The notes: generated from the sequence alone by a model not told the origin. A stretch of 64,000 bases of DNA from Setomelanomma holmii (GCA_010015745.1 ML978168.1:186001-250000), one strand, 5' to 3'. Shown: positions 20,826-34,069, counted from the stretch's first letter. Program-made: numbers and translations.

Positions 20826-23800
20826 TCAGTACCTCCTCTCATAACCCTCCTCTCCGTATCCTCCAGAGCCTCCATATCCGCCTGAGCCATATTCCTGTCT
20901 ACCCTCGCCGTATCCACCTTCATCGTCGCGACGGCGTCCATGGCTGGGTGCTTCATGCTCACCATAGCCAGAGGGTTCTTCTGCACCAAAACCGCCAGGC
21001 ATGTCGCGCGAACCATACTCGGACTGTTCTTGACGTCCGTAACCGCTACCTGTAGAGTAGGAGTCACCTCCGTATCCTGAGGACTCTTGACGGTATCCAG
21101 ACGGCTCTTGCGATCTACCGTAACCAGATGATTCCTGGCGAGACCCATAGCCGCCGGAGGAGTGCGACTCTCCACCACCATAAGACGGTTCTTGACCTCG
21201 GCCATAGCCACCACTCTGTTGGCCACCATAGCCACCGCTGTCCTCGTCGTACCTTCTCTCTTCTCCGTAGCCGCCTCCATATCCGCCGCGCTTTGGACTG
21301 GGGCTCTTGCTCTTCTTGCGACGGTGATGCTGCTCGCGAGACCTAGAACGGGACTTGCGTCTTTCGCGCGAGTTTCCGCGAGAACCTGATCGACGCTTGT
21401 CAGCATCGTCGTCAGAGTCGTCGCCGTAACTACCGTGCTTCTTGGCTCGCTTCCTCTCCTCCTTCTCGCGCTTTTTGCGTTCTTTCTTCAGACGTTTCTC
21501 GTACGAGTCGCCGTCGCCGGAGTCGTCATCGTTGTCGGAGTCCTTCTTGTGTGACTTACCGTGTCGTCTGAGATCCCGTGTCAGCAAATCAAAGCGAAGT
21601 AGGTGGGCCCTAGACTCACTCTTTCTCTTCAGAGTAGTACTCGCCGGAGCGGCCGAAGCCCTCTCGCTTCTCCTCAGACCGCCACTCATCGCCGGTTTGG
21701 ACTTTACGCTCTTCACGTCGTTCATAGCCTCCAGACCCACTGTAGCCCGTAGTCTCGACCTTTTGTTGGTAGCTGTAAGTACCACCACGCTCATCTTGCT
21801 CGCGGCGGGAATACTCCTCCCGACGTCCACCACTCGGATACTGGGTTTGCTGGTACGCAGCCTGACCAACGCGATCGGAGTCTCCGTAACCCAAAGCTTG
21901 GTGATGACCAGTTTCTTGGTACGTCTGAGTGTATGAGCCATCGTCTCCATACTTCTCTGTCTTGCTGCTCTTCTTCTCGCCACCACCAAAGGCGTCTCCG
22001 AGCAGCGAGCCACCGATACCTCCCACAAGACCTCCGACCAGGCCTCCCAAAGCACCACCACCGACAGCCTCGCTTGCAAGGTTACCAGCGTGTTGGCTAA
22101 ACTGTTGGGCCTGAGCGTTGCCGCCACGACCTTCGATGATGCCGGAGAAGTCATTTGCCATACCGAGTGGCTTACCGCAGCCGTGACCCTTGTCATGCAT
22201 ACCTGGCTTGTGGTTATCTCCATTCTGCACACCACTACGGCTCAGCTTGCGACGAAGATCATCCTGGTCTGGTTGAGCTCGCCACCACTTCTCCACAGTT
22301 TGGAACATGATCGAGCGGCACTGCTCAGATCCACGAACGCGTCCTTGGCGAACGGCAGGGTGGTGGAAGACACCATCAATGATGCGGCTGATGGTCTCTT
22401 CTGGATCTCCTTGGCCGTCCCAGCATTGCACAATCTGTGGGACAGCCCACGATAAGACTGCTGACGCCACCCGACCAGCGGGCTCGTTCAGAAGATTGGA
22501 GAAGTGATCCTTGGATAGCATACTGTGAGTTGGGTCGGTCGAGTAGTCATCGTTAAAGACGATGTGCTGCTTCTCGCGGGAGCTAGCAATGACCTCGCTA
22601 GAGCCTTCCTCAAGCTCAGTCTTGACCTGGGTCAGAATGGGAAGAACGTAGGGAGCCAACAAGCTGAAGACGAAAGTGGTGACCTGATCCTGAACCTGCT
22701 CGATGAGCTCCGGCAGGATTGGGATCTTCTCGATAAACTCGGCGATGGACTGCATGATCTCGTCGTGGAACTCCATGATGGGGTAGATCTGCTTCACGAG
22801 CTCGCCCAGCTGCTGAGTGAAGGCCTCAGGCTCCTTGGGAGTGACATGGAGATTGCCCACAGAGGCCGCATCGGCATTGTTCTGAAGCTCATCGGCCTTG
22901 CCTGCCTGATCCTTGCCACCAAAGAGACCAGCGGGAAGTTGGCTGAGGAGATCCTTGATCTTGCTCTTGTTCCTGGTCCTGTCCGCATCGGAGATGGCAC
23001 CCTCGAGCTCCTGCAGTTCGGACTGAGTAGCCTTATCGGACAGCTCACCGCAGACAGAGTGTAGGAAATCGACGCCGCCGAAAGTGCCCGTGACGATGGG
23101 GTAGACCTGCTTGTGGGCCTGCTGAACGTTGAATTGAGCATTGCGGCCAACGTGTGGGAAGATGTCGCGCTCTCCAAGCTCAATCAAGACCAGCTCGGTG
23201 TAGTTCGAGTGCGCCGAGTAGTCCTCCAAGCAATGTGTGGCGGTGCCGAGGAGACGCAAAGCCTCATAGAATTCAGGTCCACGACCACCCGAGCGACGAC
23301 CGAGATCGATGCAGCGACGTAGCAGGTCGCGGACCATGCCAGCGGACGTGGTGATGCCCATATCCTCCGAGGCGATGTAGTTTTTCAGGCCGGTGCGTTC
23401 GTCAACGCTGAGCTCGCGTCGCTCATCGACAGGTGCGCGCAGACGGCGATCGTAGTCGCGGGCGTCGAGGTTGTCAGCATAGTCCTGGAGGGTCAGTACA
23501 TAAATGTCTTCTGTTCTCGGTCTTGCTTACCTTGGGGTTGTCAATGTGCTCCTCAGGCCTGTAGCAGCCCAGGCGGTCCCTCGTGACCTCAAACTCCTTG
23601 GTGCCATATCCAAAAGACATGAAGCCCAGGACCCATAGCAGGATACGGATCGCTTCAGCAGACACCATCTTGACGGTGCCCACATCGACGGCCTGCGAGT
23701 AGTCGCGCAGCCAGTTGCCAAAGTAGACGCGCTTCACGTCCATCTTACTGAACTTCTTGCCAGTCCTGCTGGAGATGAGCAGTGTAAGCAGCGTATCCTC

Positions 23801-23947
23801 GATGTCACCATGGCGCCAGTTCTGACCCTCAACCGCGCTCAGGCTGGCAATGTTTCCCGCACCGAAGGCGGCGGTGGGGCGCGCCCAGAAGACGAGGAGG
23901 ATGAGGCATGGCAGCCAGAAAGGGCTGAGCTCGAGCTTGGGCGGCAT
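20826..23947 (-). CDS. het-c: Het-C heterokaryon incompatibility protein homologue
   Basis: Het-C is a membrane- or wall-associated glycine-rich protein. In Neurospora allelic differences at het-c trigger heterokaryon incompatibility; relatives include TinC of Aspergillus. Three exons (23531-23947, 21620-23484, 20826-21567) with introns of 46 and 52 nt give 1007 residues. The N-terminus is a signal-peptide-like hydrophobic stretch (WLPCLILLVFWARPTAAFGAG). The Het-C domain follows: WRHGDIEDTLLTLL, YFGNWLRDYSQAVDVG, CLEDYSAHSNYTELVLIELG and HIVFNDDYSTDPTHSMLSKDHF. Next comes a glycine-rich hydrophobic segment (GGALGGLVGGLVGGIGG), then a lysine/arginine/serine tract and a long repetitive Gly/Tyr/Ser tail. 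All joins are in phase and no lesion is present. The allele-determining region is not identifiable from one sequence. Confidence 0.9.
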
Positions 23948-25762
23948 CGTGCTCGCTGGTGGTGTTGTGTGCAGGTAGGGTGTGTAGCAATGAATGCGTG
24001 TTGTAGGTGTTTTCCAGGTGCTAAGAGGGGTGTTGGTGGTGTTGTTGTGCTAGGCGTGTTTCAGCTTGGCCGTGATTGTGATGGCGGGGTAGCTTCAGCT
24101 CAGTCAAGCCTTGTGCCAAGCTGATTGACGCCGCGACGTGGGCCTCGTGTGTCAATCGTGGCTGCTGTGCGTGGCGCAGCGAGAAGCGAGGTAATTGACT
24201 GGATGCCATTGCTTGGCCAAGGCTGCTTCTGAGCGGATGGTGATGGTTCTCTGATTGTACATGCTGGCGATCCATGGCTATTGCGCGACCGGTCCGCGAA
24301 TGCCGTGGTGGCGTTATCGTGAGTGAGGGTTGACATCGAAGCCACCGCATCTGTGAATAGCGCCTCGACGCGTCACATGCACCAGTATCACGTGGACGCA
24401 GCCAATCAGATCCGTCCGCGTCCTGCCCATAACACCACCCTCAGAGAATCAATGCCTGCACAAAGCATGGTAGCGATTGCTTTTGGCGAACCAGGATGCC
24501 TGGTCTATAATTGCTGCAAGACATATACAGCGCCACTATTGTGCAAATCTACCTCAAGACCTCGAGGACTATAGCAATGCACATATACGTGTAATAAACC
24601 AGCCATCGTGATATTGCCCAGCCGCAACAGGGGACACGCATGTCATCAGGCATGCCGAAACGCTATCTTTTGGATCATCCGAGAATAGAACGAGTGCTAA
24701 TAAGCGGGAGCCGGTCTTAAACCCGCCGCCTCAACCGATATGTGTTTTCATTGCGCAATCTGCTACCCCTCGTTGTCCAGTGCAGTTGACCCTCAAGGTT
24801 CTTCCAGTAGCCTTGCGGTGGTTCGAACAGGTTGAGTACATTGCGTTCAATCTGCGGTACTTAATTGCTGGTCCTGTTCATGGGACTTGGTCATCGGTGT
24901 ACGCGGCTGTCTTCCGTCATATCAGCCATCACGTTGTCCATCGGGTGCTGTGTACTATCGTAGCCGAACGCAGGAACGTACAGGCTGTCGCTGCAAGGGA
25001 GGAACGCAACCTCGGCCTTATCGATGGAACGGGATTTGCGGGAAAACACGGGCAGGATGCATCACATCGAAAGCGTCTGCGTCGTCCGCGATCAGCCTTG
25101 CACATGACAGGATGTGATTGATGAGGGATTCAAGCGTGCTAGGTTACGGGCCACAACCGACAGGGCATGCCCTGTTGGCTTCCCGCGAAACGGTTGCCAA
25201 GACGGATACTTTGAATTTGACAGCTATGTGACCGTCGCACTCGCCCCAAGCAACGGCTACATTGGCTGCCATTCAGGACCGAGTGGAACAAACATGGTCT
25301 GATTTTGTCACTACCGCTGTCAGGTAAGCGACCTGTCATAGTTCTGTGACCCGTCGGCTCTGCACGCTGCCGTGTTGGACGTGGTGCACATCCACGTTTC
25401 CTGAAGAGGTTCTGTGTAACCCTTACGTCGACCATGGGGAAAGGCTTACTGTAAAGGTGTAATACTGATGTTGTGAGACACGCGCCCTGTGCTTCCAACG
25501 TTGCTCAAGAGTGGAGCATGGCCTTGTACTACCATTGATGCAACTAGTGCCCTCCAACGCATGGTTGCGTTTTGACAGCAGTGGGCAATTCTGACAGACG
25601 TGAGTGCAGTGGTTCGGCTGACGCGGATTGGATGTGTATCCTTCTCTTGCATGCTAGACTCAAAGAGTAATCGCGCTTCGGTTTTGCCTAGATAGTCAAA
25701 TCTTTGACGCTTCATAACATGCCACTTGCAATGTGCCCCGTATCGAACCAAGCGGCAATGGC
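23948..25762. other. Intergenic, Het-C promoter side and MDM12 downstream side
   Basis: 1.8 kb with only short unconvincing frames. No repeat or RNA is obvious. Confidence 0.45.
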
Positions 25763-27070
25763 TCAGACCAGGAATGTCCAGAAGCTCGGATAGACAAATT
25801 CGTCCTCGAAGATGCGCCTGACTTGTTCCAGAACAAACGACTCCACTTTCCCAACATTCTTGAGAACTTGTTTGCCGGAGCCCTGTCCCCCGATTTCACT
25901 CTCCACTCGGATGTTTTCAAGCAAGCCCCCGATCTTTGGACGCTGAATTGGCTGCGCGTGTTCACCATGGGAGTCGGTCTGCATGCCTTCGAAGCCGCTC
26001 TCGCTACCGACCAAAGCCTCTGCATCGTCAGGCGACAGGAAGCAGAAGTGGGCTTTTTTCTTGATGTACGCTAGAATTGCAACGCCGTCGAAGGTAAGCC
26101 CGGTGATGTTGAGTTTCAAAGGGATGCCGACGAAGCTCTGCATTGGATAGTCCAAGAGTATCTCGGCGGTAAGCGACATCTTTACATCGCCAGAGTACTG
26201 CACGTGAGATACGACCTGGATGTCCTCAGGGCTCTTTTCGTGCATTTGATGAGGTGACATCGAGGGTGTTCTGCCATGATCCTGTTGAGAAGACGAGCCA
26301 TCTGAGTCCGGGGGAGACCTTCTCGTTTCGTCGTCTTGCTGGTGTCGCGATGATGGCCGAGAGCTAGGATCCGGGTGCGACTGTGGTGTAAGCGTGAGAG
26401 AGTTGAACGATGCAGTATGACGCAGGCGCATATTGGTCGGAGTTGATGGCCGGCCATAAGGGTTGTCAAGCCAGCCCTGTAGCTGGGCTCCAGCTACAGC
26501 AGCAAGAGGCGTCGTCGCACCAGACAGACCTGCACTCAATGGAAGATGGAAATAGTTGATGTTGGAAGTACCACCGGGAATGCCTGGTGTTAGCGCCCTT
26601 GAAAGTAGAGGGCTCGCTAGCTGCTCGCTGAGAGCCATGTGGTCACGTCCACCGGACGTCCTGGTATTGGCATGAGTGGATGCTAGGCGTGACTGTGCAG
26701 CTGTACGCTCAGTTGCGTGCGATGCATGCTTGCTCATCTCCCCAGAACGTCGCTCCTTTGGCTGCACGCAGGCAGAATCGCTGTGATTGCGAGGGTCGCT
26801 GGTGAGCCCTGGTGCGTTGTCGTCATCCTCTTCGTCATCTGGATAATCTTCGTCCTCTTCGTAAAAGTCCGGCAGAGGATCGCAGATATCTTTGATCTCA
26901 ATTTCTGGCGATGCGCTACCGAAGTCAAATGAGTGGACGTGGACAGAGCGGATGAATCGCGGCAGTGTCACCTGCTGGAATTTGTCGTGAATGAAGGCTC
27001 GTATTGTCTCCGCGCGAGCGATTCCATCCGCACCGCCCGTCAGTGTATCCCAATTGATATCAATTGACAT
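25763..27070 (-). CDS. MDM12: Mdm12, ERMES complex subunit
   Basis: Mdm12 is the cytosolic SMP-domain subunit of the ERMES tether. It bridges Mmm1 in the ER and Mdm34 in the mitochondrial outer membrane for lipid transfer. The start is the ATG of MSIDINWDTLTGG, the canonical Mdm12 N-terminus; the in-frame extension upstream to about 27319 is treated as 5' UTR. Single exon, 435 residues. The SMP domain is split. The N-terminal part contains RAFIHDKFQQVTLPRFI and VHSFDFGSASPEIEIKDICDP. A long acidic and Ser/Thr/Pro-rich insert follows (about residues 85-275). The C-terminal part contains VSHVQYSGDVKMSLTAEILLDYP, FVGIPLKLNITGLTFDGVAI and VESFVLEQVRRIFEDEFVYP. Intact. Confidence 0.93.
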   Translation of the reverse strand: MSIDINWDTLTGGADGIARAETIRAFIHDKFQQVTLPRFIRSVHVHSFDFGSASPEIEIKDICDPLPDFYEEDEDYPDDEEDDDNAPGLTSDPRNHSDSACVQPKERRSGEMSKHASHATERTAAQSRLASTHANTRTSGGRDHMALSEQLASPLLSRALTPGIPGGTSNINYFHLPLSAGLSGATTPLAAVAGAQLQGWLDNPYGRPSTPTNMRLRHTASFNSLTLTPQSHPDPSSRPSSRHQQDDETRRSPPDSDGSSSQQDHGRTPSMSPHQMHEKSPEDIQVVSHVQYSGDVKMSLTAEILLDYPMQSFVGIPLKLNITGLTFDGVAILAYIKKKAHFCFLSPDDAEALVGSESGFEGMQTDSHGEHAQPIQRPKIGGLLENIRVESEIGGQGSGKQVLKNVGKVESFVLEQVRRIFEDEFVYPSFWTFLV

Positions 27071-30000
27071 GACTAAGGTTGAGGCGTTTGAGGTTGAAAG
27101 AGTAGGTTGAGGCTGCAAATTCCGAAAATGGAAACGACCGTCCGAGCTCAAGCCCAAACCCACCAGGGACGGCCAATTAGCTTCGTGGGCCCGCAGTCTG
27201 CAGCCTTCTTTGATAGCCATTGATATGCCACCAATTATGTGATCCATATGTCGGCTATGTCGCCTTTTCTCTGCATTGAATGTTTGAGCTTCGCCTTGGC
27301 CCTCCGCCAGCGTGTTCACCGGTTGTCGCGAAGGTACCCATCCGCTTTTAGCGACTTCATGTCCAGGGACTGCCCGATGTATTGTCGCCGTGAGATGTAG
27401 AGGCCTTCATAGCGTCCAAAAAAGCCGTAGAGTGTGGCTGCATAAGCACTGTGTGGCGTCGCTATGCTGCAGATCGCCTCTGGGGTGGCCAGGTTCGCCA
27501 GGTGATTGTTTCTCATGGGGCAAGCGCAAACCAGAAAGCCATACAGATTCTGGGGCCACAATCACTCACGAACGGGCGCTAGGCGCTGTTACATCAGACT
27601 GACGACGCCAATCGACAACACGCATGAACTTCTTCAGGTCCATCGTCAGATCTGGCGCAAGTGTTGCCAAGAGCCAATATAATTCGACCAGTGTGTGGCG
27701 GACAGCAAGTACGCAGCGTGACCACAGCTAATTCGGCTTCGCGGTGGTGGCTCAACTGTCGGTCGAGCCAATTAAGGATGTCAGGCTGAATGGCTTCTAG
27801 AAGAATGTTTTCCCGGTTGGCTGCATGCACGCAAATGCGGGACCTGACGCATATCAACTTCACATATAGCTTCATACTCGGCTATTTGGCGATCGTGCCC
27901 AATCTGCATACAACGGCCGGCCAGCTTCGAAATCACATGCAAACCTGAGATCTTTGCTCACTAAAGCGGGTAGCCAATCTCACAACACTAGTGTGCTTGC
28001 ATATGTCTGCTCAGGTAAAATTGGGTGAGAAGCATAGCTGACGTACTCACGGGCCGACCCTTTGCTGAAGCGGAAGGATTGATATGCATTCATGCTCCAA
28101 GATTACTTGTCATATGACGGCCTTGCGCAGACCCTAGCATACGGTGCAGGATCGAAGTTGATATAGAGACGACTCACTTATCTTGCCCTATCAGGCACCG
28201 GCTGTAGACGACTTTCTGGGTTCTGTCGACTACAAATACCTGGTTCCAGCTAGGCAGATGTATTGCAGGTCATTGTATCATAATTTCGGCACCTAGTAAA
28301 TCCTGCTTGGTTGTGGTACCCGTCGACTGCGTTCGCACAGTGGTTACGAGCTGTCATCGGCAGACACTTTCGGACGCTCTAGGCGATGGAGGTTGGCGAA
28401 TAGCGGCGGTGCATACCCAGCAATGCAGCGCACTGTAGGGCAGATCAGCCTCACTTGATAGGTGCTAAGATTAGTTTTGATCATTCGTGGAAGGCACGAT
28501 GCACACAGCTCGATGGCGAAGGATGACTGCCCGCGATCAGAGCAGCAACGCTGCCTGTTGGACACGCGTACATTAATCTGGCTCGTCTTGTACTGAAACC
28601 GTCGCCTGTTTCGCTGTAGCAGAGCGATGGTGACTGATGAAATGTCGTGATAGCAATAATGAAATGGTAATGAAAGAACCTGCGTGGCTCGCCCTCGGCT
28701 CATGGTGTGACCGTCGCTATGAAGAAGACCTGGTATCCGTGTAGAAAAGAAATATGAAGTAATACAAGTCGGGAAGTGTCCTGACACCAGCCTGTACTCA
28801 AAACGCCGGACTCACGGTATCCAAGGTCCAGTGAATCCCAATGCCCATTGAACGCCAGTGCTTTTGATTCCCGTGACGCCTTGAAATGTAGCAGTGGTTC
28901 GCAGGCCCCGCGCTGACGCCGCTGCTTCCAGACTGCGGTCTACTCGCGACAGATGCGCTGAAGTATAACGTGTGCAGGCCGTATAGGCACGCGCGAGTGC
29001 CTCCAGCCATCGTGGGGTATCGTGTCGTCCGGATAAAGTCTGCGGTCGCATGCTGCAAGTACTCGTCAGACACGTGTAACGCACAAAGGCTCGAAGCGAG
29101 GCGACTCACCTGTTAGCGATCGCAGGAGTCGCATTTCTCTTCGTGCTTGACTGTCTTGACGGTGTTGACGCCGCAACTCGCCGTTCTCGATTTTGCGCAC
29201 GTCGCTGTCTCTATTTCTTGGTGGCCGCAGCCATATTTGTGTACCACCTTAATGCACATTTTTGGCGAGGGTGGGCGGCGGTCGCGGTCGCACGGCGGGG
29301 AAAGCGCCTGCCGGTGGAGGGCGTCGCGGAGCTGTGAGGAAGGAAGGTGGGGTGGGGCCTGGACGCGCTGATTGGCCGGCGAGCGGGAAGCTCCTTCTCA
29401 ACGTAGACAATGATTGCAAGAGCTGTGAGACAGTGCGGGCGCGGCTCGACGAGAGTGGCAGGAGCAATGCAGTGCGCGCAGGCAAGCACGACCGGCGGCG
29501 GATGGAAGCGCTGTTTGGGCTGGTCGAGGGCGAGACGGAAGGGCAGAGAGCACGTAAGGTACCTTGGGACCGAAGCTACTAAGCAGCGCGAGGGTTGCAG
29601 ATATGTGCGAAGCAGAGTGGTCGAAGCGTCCAGAAGGGATAGCTGGGGCGGCAAGTGTTTTATAGCGAGATCATTGCTGAGCGCCGGGCAGACGGTACCT
29701 CTCCAAAATTGTTAGATTAAGTTAGGTACTGCGTTTGCAAGAGAGAAAGTGTCGTGTAAACCCGTTGGCTTTGCACGGAACGATACGTTAGCTCCACGCC
29801 ATATGCATCAGGGATCAGTGCAGCTAACTGGGATATCCCGTCCTATTAAGCGGCTTTATGCGGTGCGCGGTCGTGATGGTCCACTGGCCTACACGCGGAG
29901 CTGCCCAATCGCCGCGCTGGACGGCCTATTCTCCTGCTCGTCGCTCGACGTCCGATGCTGCATAATGTAGCTAATTCAGCTATCTGTCTTTGCAAATACC

Positions 30001-33000
30001 ACGCCGCATGCGCGCATCGCTGCTGCCTCTTAGGGCCAGGGTCCGCTCGCTGGGCGGCATTGGAGGGAAAGAGCCGGTGCACTAACCCGCGACTTTTCTT
30101 CATCTTCCTCCCATCCCATCACATCACATGGGCCTATAGCTCATCTGGCATGCCATACGGAGCCTCCCACCACGGACTGTCTGTCACGCACACAGGCGCC
30201 GCCAGGGCCCAACATTACCCGGCTTCACCAACGCTATGCCGCGCCTTAGCTTGCAGATCCCAGCGGAGGAACAGCCGCCGTCCACTCGTTAAGCACTGTA
30301 CATCTGAAGCAGCTGGTGGCTCTGAAACTCTGACTCTTTTTCTCGAGCAGCTTTGCACAGCGTTTGCTAGCCCACCGGCCGCCAGCAGTATTGAACGGCC
30401 CGGCAGTGGGCTGGCTGCAGCGGCGCGGTAAAGTGCAGCTTTGTCATTCCCTCCCTCGCCCCATTCCTCTTTGGTTCGTGTCGAAAGTCGAGTCTACTTG
30501 GTGCTGTTCCTGCGTCCCTGAATCACGCCGGGGGCTTCAAGCCGACGACGCGACCAACTCGACACCTCTTCTCCAACATACACACGGCTCATTTTGGGCA
30601 TGGAGGAATGCACCCTGGTTCCCGTCACTTGTAATTGCACAACGTCCTCGCATGGCACCCCCGTCTCCTCCATTCATCCTTGACAAGCTTCGACGAGGTG
30701 CAAATGTCATGCGGTGATGCAGCGTGTCCACTCCACGTCTTCAACGGATGCGGGTGGAACATTGGAGCAATAAGGGTAGTCCCTGCTTCGCAAAGTGCGC
30801 ACGGTCAATGGCAGCGAGACGAGTGAAGCGCGACGGAATACCCAGTATAATTTCGGCGGCGACTCGTCAAGTAGTGGCTCAAGTACGGTACAAAGACAAA
30901 CAGCCGCTTGCCGAGTGCTTGTGGTCTGACAATTCGAGACGAGGCCAGCAACGACCGGATCTGAAGACTTCCAATTTGCCGACTGCTGAACGAAGGCTTG
31001 GGCGTTCAGGAGGACAACAAGATCATCCATCGCAACCTCTCCCACTGTTACGTGCACATAGTCGACGTTGCAGTAGGCGGCCCTCAACAGCCCAGCGACA
31101 GGGTCATCTCCACCATTCGAGGTCAGCGACTTCACAGTCGTGGTGCCAGACAGGTCATATGCCCTATTGTGAGGTCCAGCAAGTCCTTTGCAGACGGTCG
31201 ATCGCGATACAAACGCGCCCGACGTATGCTGTGTATCCTGTCAGAATTTCTGTTTCACGTTGTTCAAAACGGCGACAGGGATAGCCAGAGGGGCGTGTCC
31301 CAAATCGTTCTAGCCTTTCGGCCCGCGCGCACCAGATCGCCCTTTGTGCGACCAGCTACACAGCGTGCGCCGTCGCAGCGAAAAAGTAAACTCCTTCCTG
31401 CAACAACGGCCGATACGCAGTAGCGAGAGCTCGAAGGCTGACGCACATGAGGGCCGTCGATACCCCTCCTGCAGCAGTCTCGCAAACCGTAACTGCAACT
31501 TCATGCGTTGTGCTCGACGGACCAACTCGGTTTCGTCTCAAGAGCCAGACCCTACCTCAATCGCTTCCGTCTTGACTGTTTCGTCCTTGATCTGACTCAT
31601 CGAGTCCCGAGCCACGTGAATACAATACATCCTCAGTTCAGCTTCGGTATTTGATTCAATGGCTAATAGCTTTGTCTCTGGAGGGACCTCACAGTTTTCA
31701 TGAGTGAGATTAGTCAAGCTGCTCGTCAAACAAATCTCGTCCCTGGTCCCAAATCCACAGGGCAGCAACGCAACAATCGAACGAGAGACCGAATTAGCAT
31801 TTTAGCTCCGCCAACCCGGGGCAAAATGCCGGTGAGCACCGGGATGCCGAGCTCGGTTACTCTTTCTCCTCATGATACACTCGTTCGCCTATCGCGCTGC
31901 GTGCGGGGACGGTTTGACATCGGCGTTTCTTCACAACCTCGCTAACATTGTGCCCATACCTCAGCATTGCGCCTGAAGTGAAGAGTCAGGACATGTCGCC
32001 GTTGCTCGCTTCCCATTTATCAATGAGTCCATCTGCTTCGAGTGCTTTGTACATCCAGTGTTAGCACACAGTCTATCTCTACAGGGGCTTGCGATAGGTA
32101 GCTGCTACCCAATCTCTGCATGTCGTGTTCTGCATATGGTCGACAACGTGGCCCGTCGTCATCTTGCAAAAAATGACATTATGTGGTAGGATGCAATGGA
32201 CTAATCCTTGTGGGAATCTGCACCATCTGAGCGCTTCCACGGCATATCCTGGATCTCAGCCCGTTTACCTCTGTTCTGCGATACTGTCGACATTTGAGAC
32301 TCTGAGGGCCGAAAACTCGTTTCATCGTCAGAACTACTTACCTTGATTCAACTACTGCCGGTAGATTGCCGACCGCGTAGCAATTTCTATGTCAAACAAT
32401 GTCTACTTGGACTGCCGAGGACTCTGTCGAAGATCCGCCACTTGCCGGTTGGTGGCGCCACGTCCAAAAGCAACATGTCACGCAATCGATAAGCTCGCTC
32501 AAAGGTCTCGAGGCAAAGTCACTGTGATTCGAGGAAGTTTGGAAAGAACGTCCACTTTCCGTGAGCACACAAGTGGGTTCCTGCGCGCTAAGTCGAAGGA
32601 TCTACATGAACGAGGGTACGGACGCAGTGCAGATCGTGGTGGATCAGAGCCCAATTTTTTCGAGTCCAATGATGGCGCTTCTTAAGTCGAGGGGAAGCAT
32701 ACATCCAGTCTCGAAGGGCTATGTACGGATTATGTATCGGGCCGATGTGATGTGCAAGAGCATCCGCGTCCGGGCCACCTCGGCTATTGCAAGTAGCAAT
32801 GCCAACTGCTAGACCGTTGCACGCTCTGTCTAGCGTACAGAACTGAACACTGAGAAGTTTCGGAGTTGTAAGTCCGACCTAGCTGATGTTCCGAGCTAAT
32901 AGTGCGTGCATACCCACACGAGCGGATGCAGGACGTGTGTTCCGACGAGCCAACGCTACAGACTGCGCTCCTAGCATATTAGCCGAGCTACGATTTAGGT

Positions 33001-33660
33001 ACTTCAACAAGCCAACCCTACAGAATCTGATAAGCCATCATCCAGGCGTTCAGGTCCAAGACGCAAGCCGAGTACGAAATCGACACCAGCTACATCTGCC
33101 GAAGCGTCAGGACCGTTTCTGAACCACTGCACCGTTCGCCTCGTGACGTCTCAAGTACCATAGTGCGTTTAGCATATATCGAAACATCGCGTTTTAACTT
33201 TAAGTCTCCGATTACCTTCCGCCGGAGGATTACAGCTGAGCTAGCGCCGCATCAGTCGTTCCCTAAGCTTTGCTGTGCGGAGAAGCTCCGAGCCTACTCA
33301 TGTGGCTTCAGACGCAGTCTGGACCTAGCGTTCTCGTTGATGCATTAAGCCTGACATTCGACCGGGCTTGCCGTGACAGCGGCCCAATGGTAATTGTGAA
33401 ATTATTTAGAGCCACTCGAGCAGGTGTTGATGGGTCCAAAACAGTCGAGTGAAGTGCTTTGCTTGTCAGTAAAGAACTAGTGCCACGAAAGTAAAGGAGT
33501 CGCCTCAGAACTGCCAAAGCTACCAAGGAACTAGCCAATCTTCCATTCTTCTGCCAGAGTTGATGATCGTTCGATGTTTCTCTGACCTGTCAAAACTCAG
33601 TGCACGATAGCGGGGCAATTTTTACGCATGTCTAAAAAGAACGACCCCGCAATTCTAATT
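27071..33660. other. Gene-poor region, about 6.6 kb
   Basis: Many overlapping 60-150-codon frames on both strands, none with recognisable domains, consistent splice structure or start context. There is no long terminal or inverted repeat that I can see by eye and no reverse-transcriptase or transposase motif. Base composition is not strongly AT-rich. Old decayed mobile DNA or genes cannot be excluded. Confidence 0.45.
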
Positions 33661-33668
33661 TGACGTCA
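33661..33668. promoter_or_regulatory. CRE palindrome upstream of catalase
   Basis: TGACGTCA, the exact ATF/CREB-family binding palindrome, about 470 nt upstream of the catalase ATG. Fungal Atf1/AtfA factors activate catalase genes through such sites under oxidative or osmotic stress, so the location is meaningful. Occupancy is not shown. Confidence 0.45.
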
Positions 33669-34013
33669 CAGCGTCGAAAGAAAAGCTTCATATCTCCTGG
33701 GGCCATCGCTGTTACGCGGCAAGAGTTCCATCCATCTAGTAGAAAGCTTCGTTTCTCAGCATGGGATTCTCGACTTCGCCAGGACGCGCCAGCATGGAAG
33801 TGTGCGACTCGCGTGGCAGAGCCCAGCGATGGTCGGCAGCCAAATGTGCGCGCTGCATATCGACAAGATAGTCAACAGCATACATCTGATTGGTCGAGTA
33901 CGACACCTTCACTCCGTAGAGCATGGCAAGAGCGCGGATGTGGACCTGAATGAGGACTGCGTGGCAGGGTTCGCGCGTGCCAAAGCGGTGTCGCAGCGCG
34001 CAAAACGTACAAA

Positions 34014-34020
34014 TGACGTC
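34014..34020 (+). promoter_or_regulatory. Second CRE-like site (7 of 8) upstream of catalase
   Basis: TGACGTC followed by G, about 120 nt before the catalase ATG. It matches seven of eight positions of the CRE palindrome. Confidence 0.35.
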
Positions 34021-34061
34021 GAAACAACAACATCGGAAAGCACAGTTGCTATGCAGCGATG

Positions 34062-34069
34062 TATACAAA
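34062..34069 (+). promoter_or_regulatory. TATA-like element of the catalase gene
   Basis: TATACAAA about 70 nt upstream of the catalase ATG. Plausible core promoter by spacing only. Confidence 0.35.

Noticed and set aside
27071..27319. N-terminal extension of Mdm12
   Set aside because: The conserved family start MSIDINW lies at 27070; the upstream in-frame sequence has no family match and is better read as 5' UTR.
29211..29654. 147-codon minus-strand frame rich in Pro, Arg and Ser
   Set aside because: Low-complexity composition from a GC-rich patch, no start context or domains.
30123..30200. GGGCCTATAGCTCATCTGG, like a tRNA 5' end
   Set aside because: No B box, anticodon stem or matching acceptor strand follows.
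30707..31135. 142-codon minus-strand frame with protein-like composition
   Set aside because: No motif or neighbouring exon could be found, and the opposite strand holds an equally long frame.
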